Assembly: GCA_963792385.1 (NCBI GenBank)
Contig: CAWBVZ010000002.1
Span: 1-64,000 of the forward strand
Length of the DNA stretch: 64,000 nt
From: DASSUW01 sp963792385
Lineage (GTDB): Bacteria; Actinomycetota; Thermoleophilia; Solirubrobacterales; Solirubrobacteraceae
Reading direction: 5' to 3'
Below are positions 52,222-60,658 of this stretch, one piece after another. A model generated the notes under the pieces. That model ran no database searches. It was not told where the DNA came from and worked only from the letters and a program-made list of their open reading frames with translations. Position 1 is the stretch's first letter. Each line of letters opens with the position of its first letter. A program made the position numbers and the translations under genes.

Positions 52222-54210
52222 ATGGCTGCCGCACCGCGACCCCTGAGACTTCTGCTCGCCGCATGCGCGGCGTGGATGCTGCTGTACGAGCTGTGGGTCG
52301 TGCTCGTGCCGGGGCTGAACGCCGGGCCGCTGTTCTCGCGCTTCGCGCACGACGTGGTGCTGATCCTCGCGGCGTTCGTCTGCCTGGCGCGCGTGAAGTT
52401 CGTGCGCGGTCCCGAACGGCTCGCCTGGGCACTGATCGGCTCCGGCCTACTCGCCTGGGCGTTCGGCGAGGTCTATTACACGGCGGTGCTGTGGACGGCG
52501 ACCGATCCGCCGATCCCGTCGCTCGCCGACGCCGGCTACCTCCTGTTCCCGCCGCTCGTGCTCGCCGGCTCGCTCGTGCTGCTGCGCGCCCGTGCGCGCG
52601 GGGTCTCGCGGCGCCTGTGGGTCGACGGCATCACCGCTGCGCTCGGCGTGGCCGCGCTCAGCGCCGCGATCGTGTTCGAGACGGTCCTCGACAGCGTCGA
52701 GGGCAAGCCGCTGGCCGTCGCGACCGGCCTCGCCTATCCGCTGCTCGACCTCGTCCTGCTCGGCCTTGCCGTCGGTGCGCTGGCGAGCACCGGCTGGCGG
52801 CTGGACCGCACCTGGATGCTGCTCGCCGCCGGCGTGTCGACGTTCTGGCTCGCCGACTCGCTCTACCTCGTGAACACCGCCGCAGGCGCGTACGAATCGG
52901 GCGGCTGGTACGACGCCGGCTGGTGGGCCGGCCTCGCGCTGATCGCGGCCGCCGCCTGGCAGCCCGTCCCCATACAGACGCGGAAGCCGGTGGAGGAACG
53001 CCTGCGCGTGATCGCGGTCCCGCTCGCGTTCGGCACGATCGGTCTCGGCCTGCTCGTATACGGCTCGCTCGCGGGCCTGAACCCGCTCGCCGTCGGCCTC
53101 GCCGCCGCGTCGCTGGTGGCCGTGATGGCCCGCGCCACGCTCACCTTCGGTGAGAACGTCGCGATGTTGCGCACCTCGCGCGACGAGGCGCTGACCGATG
53201 CCCTCACCGGCCTCGGCAACCGCCGCGCGCTCGCGCGCACGCTCGACGAGCTGCTGCCCGAGGCCAGCCCGGAGAACCCGGTCGTACTCGCGCTGTTCGA
53301 CCTCGACGGCTTCAAGCAGTACAACGACACCTTCGGCCACCCGGCGGGCGACACGCTGCTGATCCGCCTGGGCGCCAACCTCGCCGCCTTCCTGCACGGC
53401 CGCGGTCGTGCCTTCCGCATGGGCGGCGACGAGTTCTGCGCGCTCTTCTCTTCGTCGGGCGAGTCGTCCGGCCCGATGGTGCTCGGCGCCGCGGCTGCGC
53501 TCTCCGAGCACGGCGACGGCTTCACGATCACCTGCTCGCACGGCGCGATCACGCTGCCGGTCGAGGCGTCCGAGTCGGTCGAGGCGCTGCGGATCGCCGA
53601 CCAGCGGATGTACGCGAACAAGCACGCCCTTCGCACGTCGGCCGGCCGCCAGAGCAAAGACGTCCTGCTGCGGGCGCTCGCCGAGCGCGACCCCGCGCTC
53701 GGCACGCACGCCGACACGGTGCTGGCCGCCGCCGCGACCGCACAGGCGCTCGGGCTGGCGCCCGAGGAGATCGAGCGCGTCCGCCACGCGAGCGAGCTGC
53801 ACGACGTCGGCAAGGTTGCGATCCCGGACGCCATCCTCGGCAAGCCGGGTCCGCTGACCGAGGAGGAGTGGGCGTTCGTGCATCGCCACCCGGTGATCGG
53901 CGAGCGGATCATCCTCGCGGCCCCCGCGCTCTCCCCCGTGGCCTCGATCGTGCGCTCCAGCCACGAGCGGTGGGACGGCGCCGGCTACCCGTACAAGCTG
54001 CAGGGCGATGCGATCCCGATCGGCGCCCGGATCGTCGCGGTCGCCGACGCGTTCGCCGCGATGACCGCCGGGCGCCCGTACCGGGCGGCCCGCACCGTCG
54101 AGGAGGCGCTGGAGGAGCTCCGGCGCGAGGCCGGGGCGCAGTTCGACCCCGCCGTGGTCGACGCCTGGTGCACGGTGGTCGTCGGCCGCACCGTGTCCGC
54201 CACCGCGTAG
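52222..54210 (+). CDS. Membrane GGDEF/HD-GYP bifunctional cyclic di-GMP protein
   Basis: 662 residues. About ten membrane segments (residues 8-305) form the sensor. A GGDEF domain follows (DALTGLGNRRALARTL to the active loop RMGGDEFCALF), then an HD-GYP domain with HASELHDVGKVAIPDAIL, HRHPVIGERII, SSHERWDGAGYPYKL and VADAFAAMTAGRPYR. Both catalytic signatures look intact, so the protein may make and degrade cyclic di-GMP, or one domain may regulate the other. I do not see an RxxD inhibitory site just before GGDEF. It stands alone after the ftsZ terminator. The HD-GYP part is related to that of the gene at 9696. Confidence 0.92.
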   Translation: MAAAPRPLRLLLAACAAWMLLYELWVVLVPGLNAGPLFSRFAHDVVLILAAFVCLARVKFVRGPERLAWALIGSGLLAWAFGEVYYTAVLWTATDPPIPSLADAGYLLFPPLVLAGSLVLLRARARGVSRRLWVDGITAALGVAALSAAIVFETVLDSVEGKPLAVATGLAYPLLDLVLLGLAVGALASTGWRLDRTWMLLAAGVSTFWLADSLYLVNTAAGAYESGGWYDAGWWAGLALIAAAAWQPVPIQTRKPVEERLRVIAVPLAFGTIGLGLLVYGSLAGLNPLAVGLAAASLVAVMARATLTFGENVAMLRTSRDEALTDALTGLGNRRALARTLDELLPEASPENPVVLALFDLDGFKQYNDTFGHPAGDTLLIRLGANLAAFLHGRGRAFRMGGDEFCALFSSSGESSGPMVLGAAAALSEHGDGFTITCSHGAITLPVEASESVEALRIADQRMYANKHALRTSAGRQSKDVLLRALAERDPALGTHADTVLAAAATAQALGLAPEEIERVRHASELHDVGKVAIPDAILGKPGPLTEEEWAFVHRHPVIGERIILAAPALSPVASIVRSSHERWDGAGYPYKLQGDAIPIGARIVAVADAFAAMTAGRPYRAARTVEEALEELRREAGAQFDPAVVDAWCTVVVGRTVSATA

Positions 54211-54274
54211 CCGACAGCGGCACTCTCGATCGCCGCATTTGGGGCGAGGTAGCGCTGCTAGGGTCCGGCCTCGC

Positions 54275-55354
54275 ATGGCTGCCGGTGCCGAGACGCTCAA
54301 GCGCACCCCGCTGTACGACCGTCACGTGGCGGCGGGTGCCAGGCTCGTTCCATTCGCCGGCTGGGAGATGCCGGTCCAGTACGCGGGCATCCAGCAGGAG
54401 CACACGGCGGTGCGGACGGGCGCCGGCGTGTTCGACGTCTCACACATGGGCGAGATCGAGACCGCCGGGACCGACGCAGAGCGCTTCCTCCAGCGCGTGC
54501 TGTCCAACGACGTCTCCAAGCTGGGCGACGGCGGGGCGCAGTACTCCGTGCTGTGCCGCGAGAACGGCGGCGTGCTCGACGACCTCTTCACCTACCGGCT
54601 CTCGCACGACCGCTTCCTGACCGTCACCAACGCCGCCAACCACGAGAAGGACCTCGAGTGGATGCGCCGGCAGGCGCGCGGCTTCGACGTGCGGCTCCAC
54701 GACCGCCTGCACGACTTCGCGATGCTCGCCGTCCAGGGTCCGGACGCCCGCGGGATCGTCGGCGGGCTGACCGACCGGGCACTCCCAAAGCGCTTCCGCA
54801 CCGCCGATCTGACCGTCGCCGGCGCCCCCGGCGTGCTCGTCTGCGGCACCGGCTACACGGGCGAGGACGGCGTCGAGATGCTGATCGCGCCCGAGCACGC
54901 GGGCCAGATCTGGGACGCGCTGCTCGAGGGCGGGGTCGTCCCGGCCGGCCTCGGCGCGCGCGACACGCTGCGGCTCGAGGTCTGCTTCCACCTCTACGGC
55001 AACGACCTGACCGAGGATCGGGGCCCGATCGAGGCCGGGCTCGGCTGGTGCTGCAAGGAGGACACTGGCTTCATCGGAGCCGAGGTCGTGCGAGCCGTCC
55101 GTGAGGCCGGCCCAGAGGAGACGCTCGTCCCGTTCGCGATGACCGGCCCGGGCATCGCCCGCCAGGGCAACCCGGTCGCCGGCGGCGGCGAGGTGACGTC
55201 CGGCACCATGTCCCCGTGCCTGGGGATCGGCATCGGCATGGCGTACGTGCCGGTCGAGAAGTCCGAGCCCGGCACGCCCATCGAGATCGACGTCCGCGGT
55301 AAAGCCCGTATGGCCGAGGTGCGGACCAAGCCGCTGTATTCCAAGGAGCGCTGA
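54275..55354 (+). CDS. gcvT: Glycine cleavage system T protein (aminomethyltransferase)
   Basis: 359 residues from the ATG at 54275 (MAAGAETLKRTPLYDRHV); the open frame extends upstream to 54239 but without family-like sequence. It releases ammonia from the aminomethyl-lipoyl H protein and makes 5,10-methylene-tetrahydrofolate. Signatures: FAGWEMPVQYAGIQQEHTAVR, VFDVSHMGEIE, VLSNDVSKLGDGGAQYSVL, FAMLAVQGPDAR, GTGYTGEDGVEM, GLGARDTLRLEVCFHLYGND. It is first in the gcvT-H-PA-PB operon. No glycine riboswitch fold was seen in the 64-nt gap upstream. Confidence 0.95.
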   Translation: MAAGAETLKRTPLYDRHVAAGARLVPFAGWEMPVQYAGIQQEHTAVRTGAGVFDVSHMGEIETAGTDAERFLQRVLSNDVSKLGDGGAQYSVLCRENGGVLDDLFTYRLSHDRFLTVTNAANHEKDLEWMRRQARGFDVRLHDRLHDFAMLAVQGPDARGIVGGLTDRALPKRFRTADLTVAGAPGVLVCGTGYTGEDGVEMLIAPEHAGQIWDALLEGGVVPAGLGARDTLRLEVCFHLYGNDLTEDRGPIEAGLGWCCKEDTGFIGAEVVRAVREAGPEETLVPFAMTGPGIARQGNPVAGGGEVTSGTMSPCLGIGIGMAYVPVEKSEPGTPIEIDVRGKARMAEVRTKPLYSKER

Positions 55355-55356
55355 AC

Positions 55357-55743
55357 GTGGCCGACGCGAGCTATCCCGACGACGTCAAGTACCACCCTGA
55401 GCACGACTGGGCGCGGATCGACGGCGATACCGCCGTGTTCGGCATCACCTGGTACGCGCAGGACCAGCTGGGGGAGGTCGTGTTCGTCGACCCGCCCGAG
55501 ATCGGCAAGACCGTCAGCAAAGACGAGCCCTACGCCGAGATCGAGTCCGTGAAGGCGGTCTCCGACGTGGTGGCCCCGCTGTCGGGCGAAATCGTCGAGG
55601 TCAACGAGGCGCTCGCCAACGCGCCGGAGAAGATCAACGAGGACCCGTACGGCGACGGCTGGCTGGTCAAGGTGCGGCTCACCGAGCCGTCCGAGGTGGA
55701 CGACCTGCTCGACCGCGAGACCTACGAGGGCAGCCTGGCTTGA
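55357..55743 (+). CDS. gcvH: Glycine cleavage system H protein
   Basis: 128 residues, starting 2 nt after gcvT with an AAGGAG-containing end of gcvT as ribosome site. It carries the lipoyl arm between the P, T and L proteins. The lipoylated lysine is in EIESVKAVSDV, with the flanking EHDWARIDGDTAVFGITWYAQDQLG and the glycine hairpin PLSGEIVEVNEAL. The length and lipoyl-domain fold are standard. The next gene overlaps its stop by 4 nt. Confidence 0.96.
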   Translation: MADASYPDDVKYHPEHDWARIDGDTAVFGITWYAQDQLGEVVFVDPPEIGKTVSKDEPYAEIESVKAVSDVVAPLSGEIVEVNEALANAPEKINEDPYGDGWLVKVRLTEPSEVDDLLDRETYEGSLA

Positions 55744-57110
55744 GTCGCTACACCTCCGCCACCGATGCGGACCGGGAGGCGATGCTCGAGAGCATCGGCG
55801 CCGGCTCGGTCGACGAGCTGTTCTCCGACATCCCCGAGAGCGTCCGGCTCGACCGGCCGATCGACCTGCCGGCCGGAAAGCCCGAGCAGGAGGTCTATGC
55901 CTACCTGCGCGATCTGGCGGCACGCAACGTGTCGACCGAGGACGAGGTCTCGTTCGTCGGCGCCGGGATGTACGACCACTACGTGCCGTCGCTGATCGAC
56001 GCGCTGCTCTCGCGCTCGGAGTTCCTGACGCCGTACACGCCGTACCAGCCGGAGGTCTCGCAGGGGACGCTGCAGGTGATGTTCGAGTACCAGACGGCGA
56101 TCAGCGAGCTGACCGGGCTGCCTGTGTCGAACGCGACGCTGTACGAGGCGCCGTCCGCGGTCGCCTCCGCCGGCTGGCTGGCGCGGCTGCAGAACGGGCG
56201 CGGCCGGTTCCTGGTCTCGCGCGGCCTGCATCCGCACTCGCGCGAGGCGCTCGCGACCACGGCGGCGGGCTACGGCACCGCGGTCGAGGAGGTCCCGCTC
56301 GCCGCCGGCGTGACGGACGTCGACGCCCTGCGCGACGCCATCGGCGACGACGTCTCGGCGGTCTTCCTCGCGCAGCCGAACTTCCTCGGCGCGGTCGAGG
56401 ACCTGGCGGCGCTCGTCCCGCTCGCTCGCGAGACCGGCGCGCTCGTCGTGGTCCAGTGCGACCCGCTCACGCTCGGCGTGCTGAAGCCGCCGGGCGAGTT
56501 CGGCGTCGACATCGCCGTCGGCGAGGGTCAGTCGCTGGGCAACCGGCTCGACTTCGGCGGCCCGTCGTTCGGCTTCTTCGCCGCTCAGGAGGCGTACCTG
56601 CGGCGGATGCCGGGCCGGATCGCCGGCGAGACGACGGACGCCGACGGCAAGCGCGGCTTCGTGCTCACGCTGCAGACGCGCGAGCAGCACATCCGGCGCG
56701 AGAAGGCCACGCACAACATCACCACGGCGCAGACGCTCAACGCGCTCGCCGGGATCGTGTACCTGTCGTGGCTCGGGCGCCGCGGGATCGTCGAGCTGGG
56801 CGACCTGCTGCTGCACCGAACGGCCTACGCGCGCCGCACGCTGGCCGCGCTCGACGGCGTCGAGCTGCTGCACGACCAGCCGGTGGTGCGCGAGTTCGCG
56901 GTGCGCGTGGACGCGCCGGTCGACCGCGTGATCGAGCGCTGCGCGGCCGCCGGCGTCAATCCCGGCTACCGGCTCGGCGTCAACTACGACGAGTACGAGG
57001 ACGGGCTGCTGGTGGCGATCACCGAGCAGCGCTCGAAGGCCGACATCGACCGGCTGGCCGACGTGCTCGGCGCCGCGGTCGCGGCGGAGCGGCAGGCGGT
57101 CACGGCATGA
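55740..57110 (+). CDS. gcvPA: Glycine dehydrogenase (decarboxylating) subunit 1
   Basis: 456 residues from a TTG at 55740 overlapping gcvH (TTGA). It is the N-terminal half of the split P protein, which pairs with GcvPB. Signatures: MLESIGAGSVDELFSDIP, FVGAGMYDHYVPSLIDALLSR, PYTPYQPEVSQGTLQVMFEYQ, ELTGLPVSNATLYE, and GEGQSLGNRLDFGGPSFGFFA. It lacks the PLP lysine, as expected for this half. Gene order T-H-PA-PB and the tight overlaps indicate one transcript. Confidence 0.95.
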   Translation: MSRYTSATDADREAMLESIGAGSVDELFSDIPESVRLDRPIDLPAGKPEQEVYAYLRDLAARNVSTEDEVSFVGAGMYDHYVPSLIDALLSRSEFLTPYTPYQPEVSQGTLQVMFEYQTAISELTGLPVSNATLYEAPSAVASAGWLARLQNGRGRFLVSRGLHPHSREALATTAAGYGTAVEEVPLAAGVTDVDALRDAIGDDVSAVFLAQPNFLGAVEDLAALVPLARETGALVVVQCDPLTLGVLKPPGEFGVDIAVGEGQSLGNRLDFGGPSFGFFAAQEAYLRRMPGRIAGETTDADGKRGFVLTLQTREQHIRREKATHNITTAQTLNALAGIVYLSWLGRRGIVELGDLLLHRTAYARRTLAALDGVELLHDQPVVREFAVRVDAPVDRVIERCAAAGVNPGYRLGVNYDEYEDGLLVAITEQRSKADIDRLADVLGAAVAAERQAVTA

Positions 57111-58570
57111 ACGTCGACGCGACCACCATCTTCGAGCGGTCGGTGCCCGGACGGCGCGCGTTCGTGGCCCCCGAGCTCGACGTGCCGCGCGACGACGACG
57201 CGCTCCCGGAGCGGTTCCGGCGCGCCGAGCCGCCGAAGCTGCCGGAAATCGCCGAGCCGGAGATCGTGCGCCACTACACGCGGCTGTCGACGAAGAACTT
57301 CCACGTCGACGAGGGCTTCTATCCGCTCGGCTCGTGCACGATGAAGCACAACCCGAAGCTGCACGAGCGCGTCGCCGCCTTGCCCGGGCATGCGCGGCTG
57401 CACCCGCTCCAGGCGCCCGCCCGCGCCCAGGGGGCGCTTCAGCTGATGTGGGAGCTGCAGAACGCGCTGGCGGAGATCGCCGGGCTGCCGCACGTGTCGC
57501 TGCAGCCGTCCGCCGGCTCTCAGGGCGAGCTGGCGGGAGTGCTCCTCACCCGCGCCTACCACGAGGCGCGCGGCGAGCACCGGCACAAGGTGCTGACGCC
57601 CGACACGGCACACGGGACGAACCCGGCGACCGTGACGATGGCGGGCTACGACGTGGTGAAGATCGGCACCGACGCCGACGGCGGCGTCGACGTCGACGAC
57701 CTGCGCGCGCACGCGTCGGACGACGTCGCGTCGCTGATGCTCACGAACCCGAACACGCTCGGCGTCTTCGATCGCAACATCGAGGAGATCGCACGGATCG
57801 TGCACGACGTGGGGGCGACGCTGTACTACGACGGCGCGAACCTCAACGCCGTGATGGGCCGCGCGCGGCCGGGCGATATGGGGTTCGACATCGTCCACTA
57901 CAACCTGCACAAGACGTTCACGCAGCCGCACGGCGGCGGTGGCCCGGGCGCCGGGCCGATCGCGGTCTCGGATCGGATCGAGCCGTTCCTGCCGCGGCCT
58001 CAGGTCGTTCGTCTGGAGGACGGAGCGTTCGACCTCGACTTCGACCGGCCGCAATCGATCGGCCGCCTGCGCGGGTTCCAGGGCAACTTCGGCGTCTTCG
58101 TGCGCTCGTACGCGTACATCCTCTCGCTCGGCTCCGACGGGCTCGCCGAGGCGTCGGACACCGCGGTCCTGAACGCCAACTACCTGATGGCGCGGCTGAA
58201 GGAGCTGTGCGGCGAGCACCTTCCCGCCGCCTACGACCGCACCTGCATGCATGAGTTCGTCTTGACGGGCGGGCCGATGAAGCGCGCGCTGGGGATCCGG
58301 ACCGCGGACCTCGCCAAGCGGCTGCTCGACCACGGGTTCCACCCGCCGACCGTGTACTTCCCGCTGCTCGTCGACGAGGCGCTGCTGATCGAGCCGACCG
58401 AGACGGAGACTCGCGAGACGCTGGACGCGTTCGCGGAGGCGGTCGCGGCGATCCTGGCCGAGGCGGAGGACGACCCCTCGATCGCCCGCAGCGCGCCGCA
58501 CACGACGCCGGTCCGGCGACTCGACGAGGCGGCAGCGGCCAAGCGGCCGGTGATCCGCCAGCCGCTGTAG
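57107..58570 (+). CDS. gcvPB: Glycine dehydrogenase (decarboxylating) subunit 2
   Basis: 487 residues from the ATG at 57107 overlapping gcvPA by 4 nt. It is the PLP-binding half of the P protein, which decarboxylates glycine and loads the aminomethyl group on GcvH. Motifs: FYPLGSCTMKHNPK, SLQPSAGSQGELAGVLL, DTAHGTNPATVTMAGYDVV, LTNPNTLGVF, YYDGANLNAVMG, and the PLP lysine in YNLHKTFTQPHGGGGPG. The split form is found in many actinobacteria of deep lineages and Firmicutes. The dihydrolipoyl dehydrogenase (L protein) gene is not in the window. Confidence 0.96.
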   Translation: MNVDATTIFERSVPGRRAFVAPELDVPRDDDALPERFRRAEPPKLPEIAEPEIVRHYTRLSTKNFHVDEGFYPLGSCTMKHNPKLHERVAALPGHARLHPLQAPARAQGALQLMWELQNALAEIAGLPHVSLQPSAGSQGELAGVLLTRAYHEARGEHRHKVLTPDTAHGTNPATVTMAGYDVVKIGTDADGGVDVDDLRAHASDDVASLMLTNPNTLGVFDRNIEEIARIVHDVGATLYYDGANLNAVMGRARPGDMGFDIVHYNLHKTFTQPHGGGGPGAGPIAVSDRIEPFLPRPQVVRLEDGAFDLDFDRPQSIGRLRGFQGNFGVFVRSYAYILSLGSDGLAEASDTAVLNANYLMARLKELCGEHLPAAYDRTCMHEFVLTGGPMKRALGIRTADLAKRLLDHGFHPPTVYFPLLVDEALLIEPTETETRETLDAFAEAVAAILAEAEDDPSIARSAPHTTPVRRLDEAAAAKRPVIRQPL

Positions 58571-58577
58571 GGCTGCG

Positions 58578-59477
58578 ATGGCGGGTGCCGAGACCACAGT
58601 CCGCGCCGGTCGCCGCAATGTGCGGCTGACGAACCCGGACAAGGTGCTGTTCCCGGACGACGGCATCACGAAGGCCGACCTCGCGGCCTACTACGCCGCC
58701 GTCGCCCCGACGATGGTGCCGCACGTGCGCGACCGGCCGCTGAACCTCTGGCGCTGGAACGCCGGGATCGACAAGCCCGTGGTCGTCCAGCAGGCGATCC
58801 CGAAGGGCGCTCCGGACTGGGTGCGCCGCGTGACCGTCCCGCGCCGCCGCGGCGGTGAGGTCTGCCACGCGGTCGGCGGCGAGGCGGCGACGCTCGTGTG
58901 GCTGGCGAACCAGAACTGCATCACCCCGCACGCCTGGACGAGCCGCGCCGACCGCCCCGACCATCCCGACCGGCTCGTGTTCGACTTCGACCCGCCGGAC
59001 GAGGGCGACGGCCACTTCGAGGCGATCCGCGCGGGAGCACTCGCGGTCGGCGACCTGCTGCGCGAGAACGGGCTGACGCCGTACGCGATGACCTCCGGCT
59101 CACGCGGGATCCACGTCGTCGCGCCGATCCGCCGAGGGCCCGATTCCAACGCGGTGCGCGAACGGGCGGGCGAGCTGGCGGAGGAGGTGGCCGGCCGCCT
59201 GCCGGACCAGCTCACGACGTCATGGCGCAAGGAGGGCCGCGGTGGACGCGTGCTCGTCGACGCCGCCCGCAACACCTACGCGCAGACGGCGGTGGCGGCG
59301 TACGCGGTCCGGGCGAAACCGGGAGCGCCGGTCGCGACGCCGCTGGCATGGGAGGAGCTCGACGACCCGAAGCTCACGCCCCGTTCGTGGACGCTGGCGA
59401 CCGTGCCGAAGCGGCTCGAGTCGCGCGGCGACCCGTGGGCGGACATCGCGGCCGCGGCCGCGCCGCTGCCGACGTAG
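58578..59477 (+). CDS. LigD-type DNA polymerase/primase domain protein
   Basis: 299 residues, 7 nt after gcvPB. It matches the polymerase module of the bacterial end-joining protein LigD: LTNPDKVLFPDDGITKADLAAYYAAVAP, RPLNLWRWNAGID, the catalytic pair in VFDFDPPDEGD, SGSRGIHVVAPI, and the third acidic site in RVLVDAARNTYAQTAVAAYAVRAKPGAPVATPLAWEEL. All metal ligands (DxD plus D) appear intact. There is no ligase or phosphoesterase domain, and no Ku gene is visible nearby. It may serve in end joining with separate partners or in gap filling/primer synthesis. The codon use matches its neighbours. Confidence 0.92.
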   Translation: MAGAETTVRAGRRNVRLTNPDKVLFPDDGITKADLAAYYAAVAPTMVPHVRDRPLNLWRWNAGIDKPVVVQQAIPKGAPDWVRRVTVPRRRGGEVCHAVGGEAATLVWLANQNCITPHAWTSRADRPDHPDRLVFDFDPPDEGDGHFEAIRAGALAVGDLLRENGLTPYAMTSGSRGIHVVAPIRRGPDSNAVRERAGELAEEVAGRLPDQLTTSWRKEGRGGRVLVDAARNTYAQTAVAAYAVRAKPGAPVATPLAWEELDDPKLTPRSWTLATVPKRLESRGDPWADIAAAAAPLPT

Positions 59478-59510
59478 CCACGCGGCTCCGCGCGTGGGCC
59501 TGGTACGGAC

Positions 59511-59690
59511 GAACGTCAACGGCGCTGGGTGGGAAGTCGGGGAGGCTTCCCGCGCCGTGCAGCGACCGCCGAGCGTCGAGTTCGTCGGGCTCAGGCCGAA
59601 CAAGTCGACACTCGCGTGGTTCGCCGCTCGGCGGACCCGCCACTGCCGCCAAACGGACACCCGCTTTCCCACCCAGCGCAGTTGACGTTC
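59511..59690. mobile_element. MITE-like element with 25-bp terminal inverted repeats
   Basis: Arms 59511-59535 and 59666-59690 are inverted copies with 24 of 25 positions matching (outer ends GAACGTCAAC and GTTGACGTTC). They enclose 130 nt, giving a 180-bp unit in the 227-nt gap between the polymerase and tail-collar genes. No transposase is encoded. An internal GGGAAG...CTTCCC hairpin sits next to the left arm. No clear target-site duplication was seen at the outer edges. Confidence 0.7.
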
Positions 59691-59704
59691 CTCGGCCCGG
59701 AGGG

Positions 59705-60214
59705 CTAGCTGCGCGAGGGGAACTCGCCGACGATCGCGATGCAGACGTTCAGGGCCAGGAACGGCTGCATCGTGTTGTGCGGCTGACCGCCGCCGACAGC
59801 GGTCACCGCGTCCGTCTTCATCGCCGCGCTGCCGCTGGGCGCGAAGCGATTCTGGCCGGCCGCCCAGACCGCGTTCGTCGGGTTCGAGGCCGTGCCGGCG
59901 GCGGTGCTGGCATGAGCGCGGTGGCGGTGGGACGGGAGCTCGGACACGGTGAGGTCGTGCGACTCCTCGCCGCCGGGCTCGCCGACCTCGAACGCCGTGC
60001 CGCTCGCCGCCGTGCCCTCGCCGATCGCGACCCTGCCCTGCAGGTTCGGGAGCGCGAAGTTCGTGCGGCCGTCGCCGCCGTAGATCGTCCCGATCAGCGC
60101 GAACAGCGCCTGGTTCTGGTTGATCGGGAGGACCTGGCCGTGGCACGGCGCCCATCCGGTGGGTGTGAAGTTGAAGGCGAACGTCCGGATCTCGCCGAGG
60201 ATCGGGTCAGCCAT
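59705..60214 (-). CDS. Phage tail collar (microcystin-dependent-type) domain protein
   Basis: 169 residues. It opens with GEIRTFAFNFTPTGWAPCHGQVLPINQNQALFALIGTIYGGDG (cited as the tail-collar signature) and NFALPNLQGRVAIGEG, then SELPSHRHRAHAST and a conserved end NTMQPFLALNVCIAIVGEFPSR. Proteins of this type are often found alone or in tandem outside phages and may act in contractile or extracellular structures. There are no other phage genes nearby. It has no signal peptide. The domain is certain, the role is not. Confidence 0.9.
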   Translation of the reverse strand: MADPILGEIRTFAFNFTPTGWAPCHGQVLPINQNQALFALIGTIYGGDGRTNFALPNLQGRVAIGEGTAASGTAFEVGEPGGEESHDLTVSELPSHRHRAHASTAAGTASNPTNAVWAAGQNRFAPSGSAAMKTDAVTAVGGGQPHNTMQPFLALNVCIAIVGEFPSRS

Positions 60215-60273
60215 GGGTCTCCGATTGGTGGTCGGGTCGGTCGCGCAACCCTACGGCGTCGGGGTCGCCCCGA

Positions 60274-60603
60274 TCAGCGCGACAGCACGTCGACGAGCCC
60301 GGGGAACCGGGCCTCGAGATCCTCGCGGCGCAGCGAGATCAGGCGCAGCGTGCCGTCGGCGCGCGTGCGCGTGACCCCGGCCTCGCGCAGGAGCCGGAGA
60401 TGATACGAGCCGGTTGACGCGGGCATGGCGAGCGCGGTTGAGAGGTCGCCGCAGCTACGCTCGTTGCCGTCTGCCAGCAGGCGAACGATCTCCAGCCGCA
60501 CCGGATCGCCAAGCGTCCGCATGATCGTCGCCAGATCGAGCGCCGAGACGTCGGGGTGCAGGATCTTCTCGCGGACACCGGTGGACGGAGGCACGGTGGT
60601 CAT
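60274..60603 (-). CDS. ArsR-family transcriptional regulator
   Basis: 109 residues from the ATG at 60603 (MTTVPPSTGVREKI). A winged helix-turn-helix: LDLATIMRTLGDPVRLEIVRLLADGNERSCGDLSTAL, then PASTGSYHLRLLREAGVTRTRADGTLRLISLRREDLEARFP. There is no cysteine metal site of the ArsR alpha-3 type (the segment reads NERSCGDLS with one cysteine), so it is probably not a metal sensor. It is divergent from an MFS transporter with 34-55 nt between them and is likely its repressor. The start has TATAGT only 9 nt upstream, suggesting a leaderless transcript. Confidence 0.9.
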   Translation of the reverse strand: MTTVPPSTGVREKILHPDVSALDLATIMRTLGDPVRLEIVRLLADGNERSCGDLSTALAMPASTGSYHLRLLREAGVTRTRADGTLRLISLRREDLEARFPGLVDVLSR

Positions 60604-60637
60604 GGTACAACTACTATAGTTCCATGATCTTGGAAGT
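60604..60637. promoter_or_regulatory. Shared promoter/operator of the ArsR-MFS pair
   Basis: The gap contains the palindrome ACTATAGT (60613-60620), readable as a -10 (TATAGT) on both strands, and an inverted repeat TTCCA (60620-60624) / TGGAA (60631-60635) with a 6-nt centre. The site is AT-rich in a GC-rich background. It could hold overlapping divergent promoters and the regulator's binding site. Confidence 0.55.
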
Positions 60638-60658
60638 ATGGAAGAGAGGCTCCCCACC

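Noticed and set aside
54211..54274. Possible glycine riboswitch before gcvT
   Set aside because: The 64-nt gap is too short for the aptamer and shows none of its conserved segments.
59705..60214. Prophage remnant
   Set aside because: Only one tail-collar gene is present; there is no integrase, capsid or lysis gene and the flanks are ordinary chromosomal genes.
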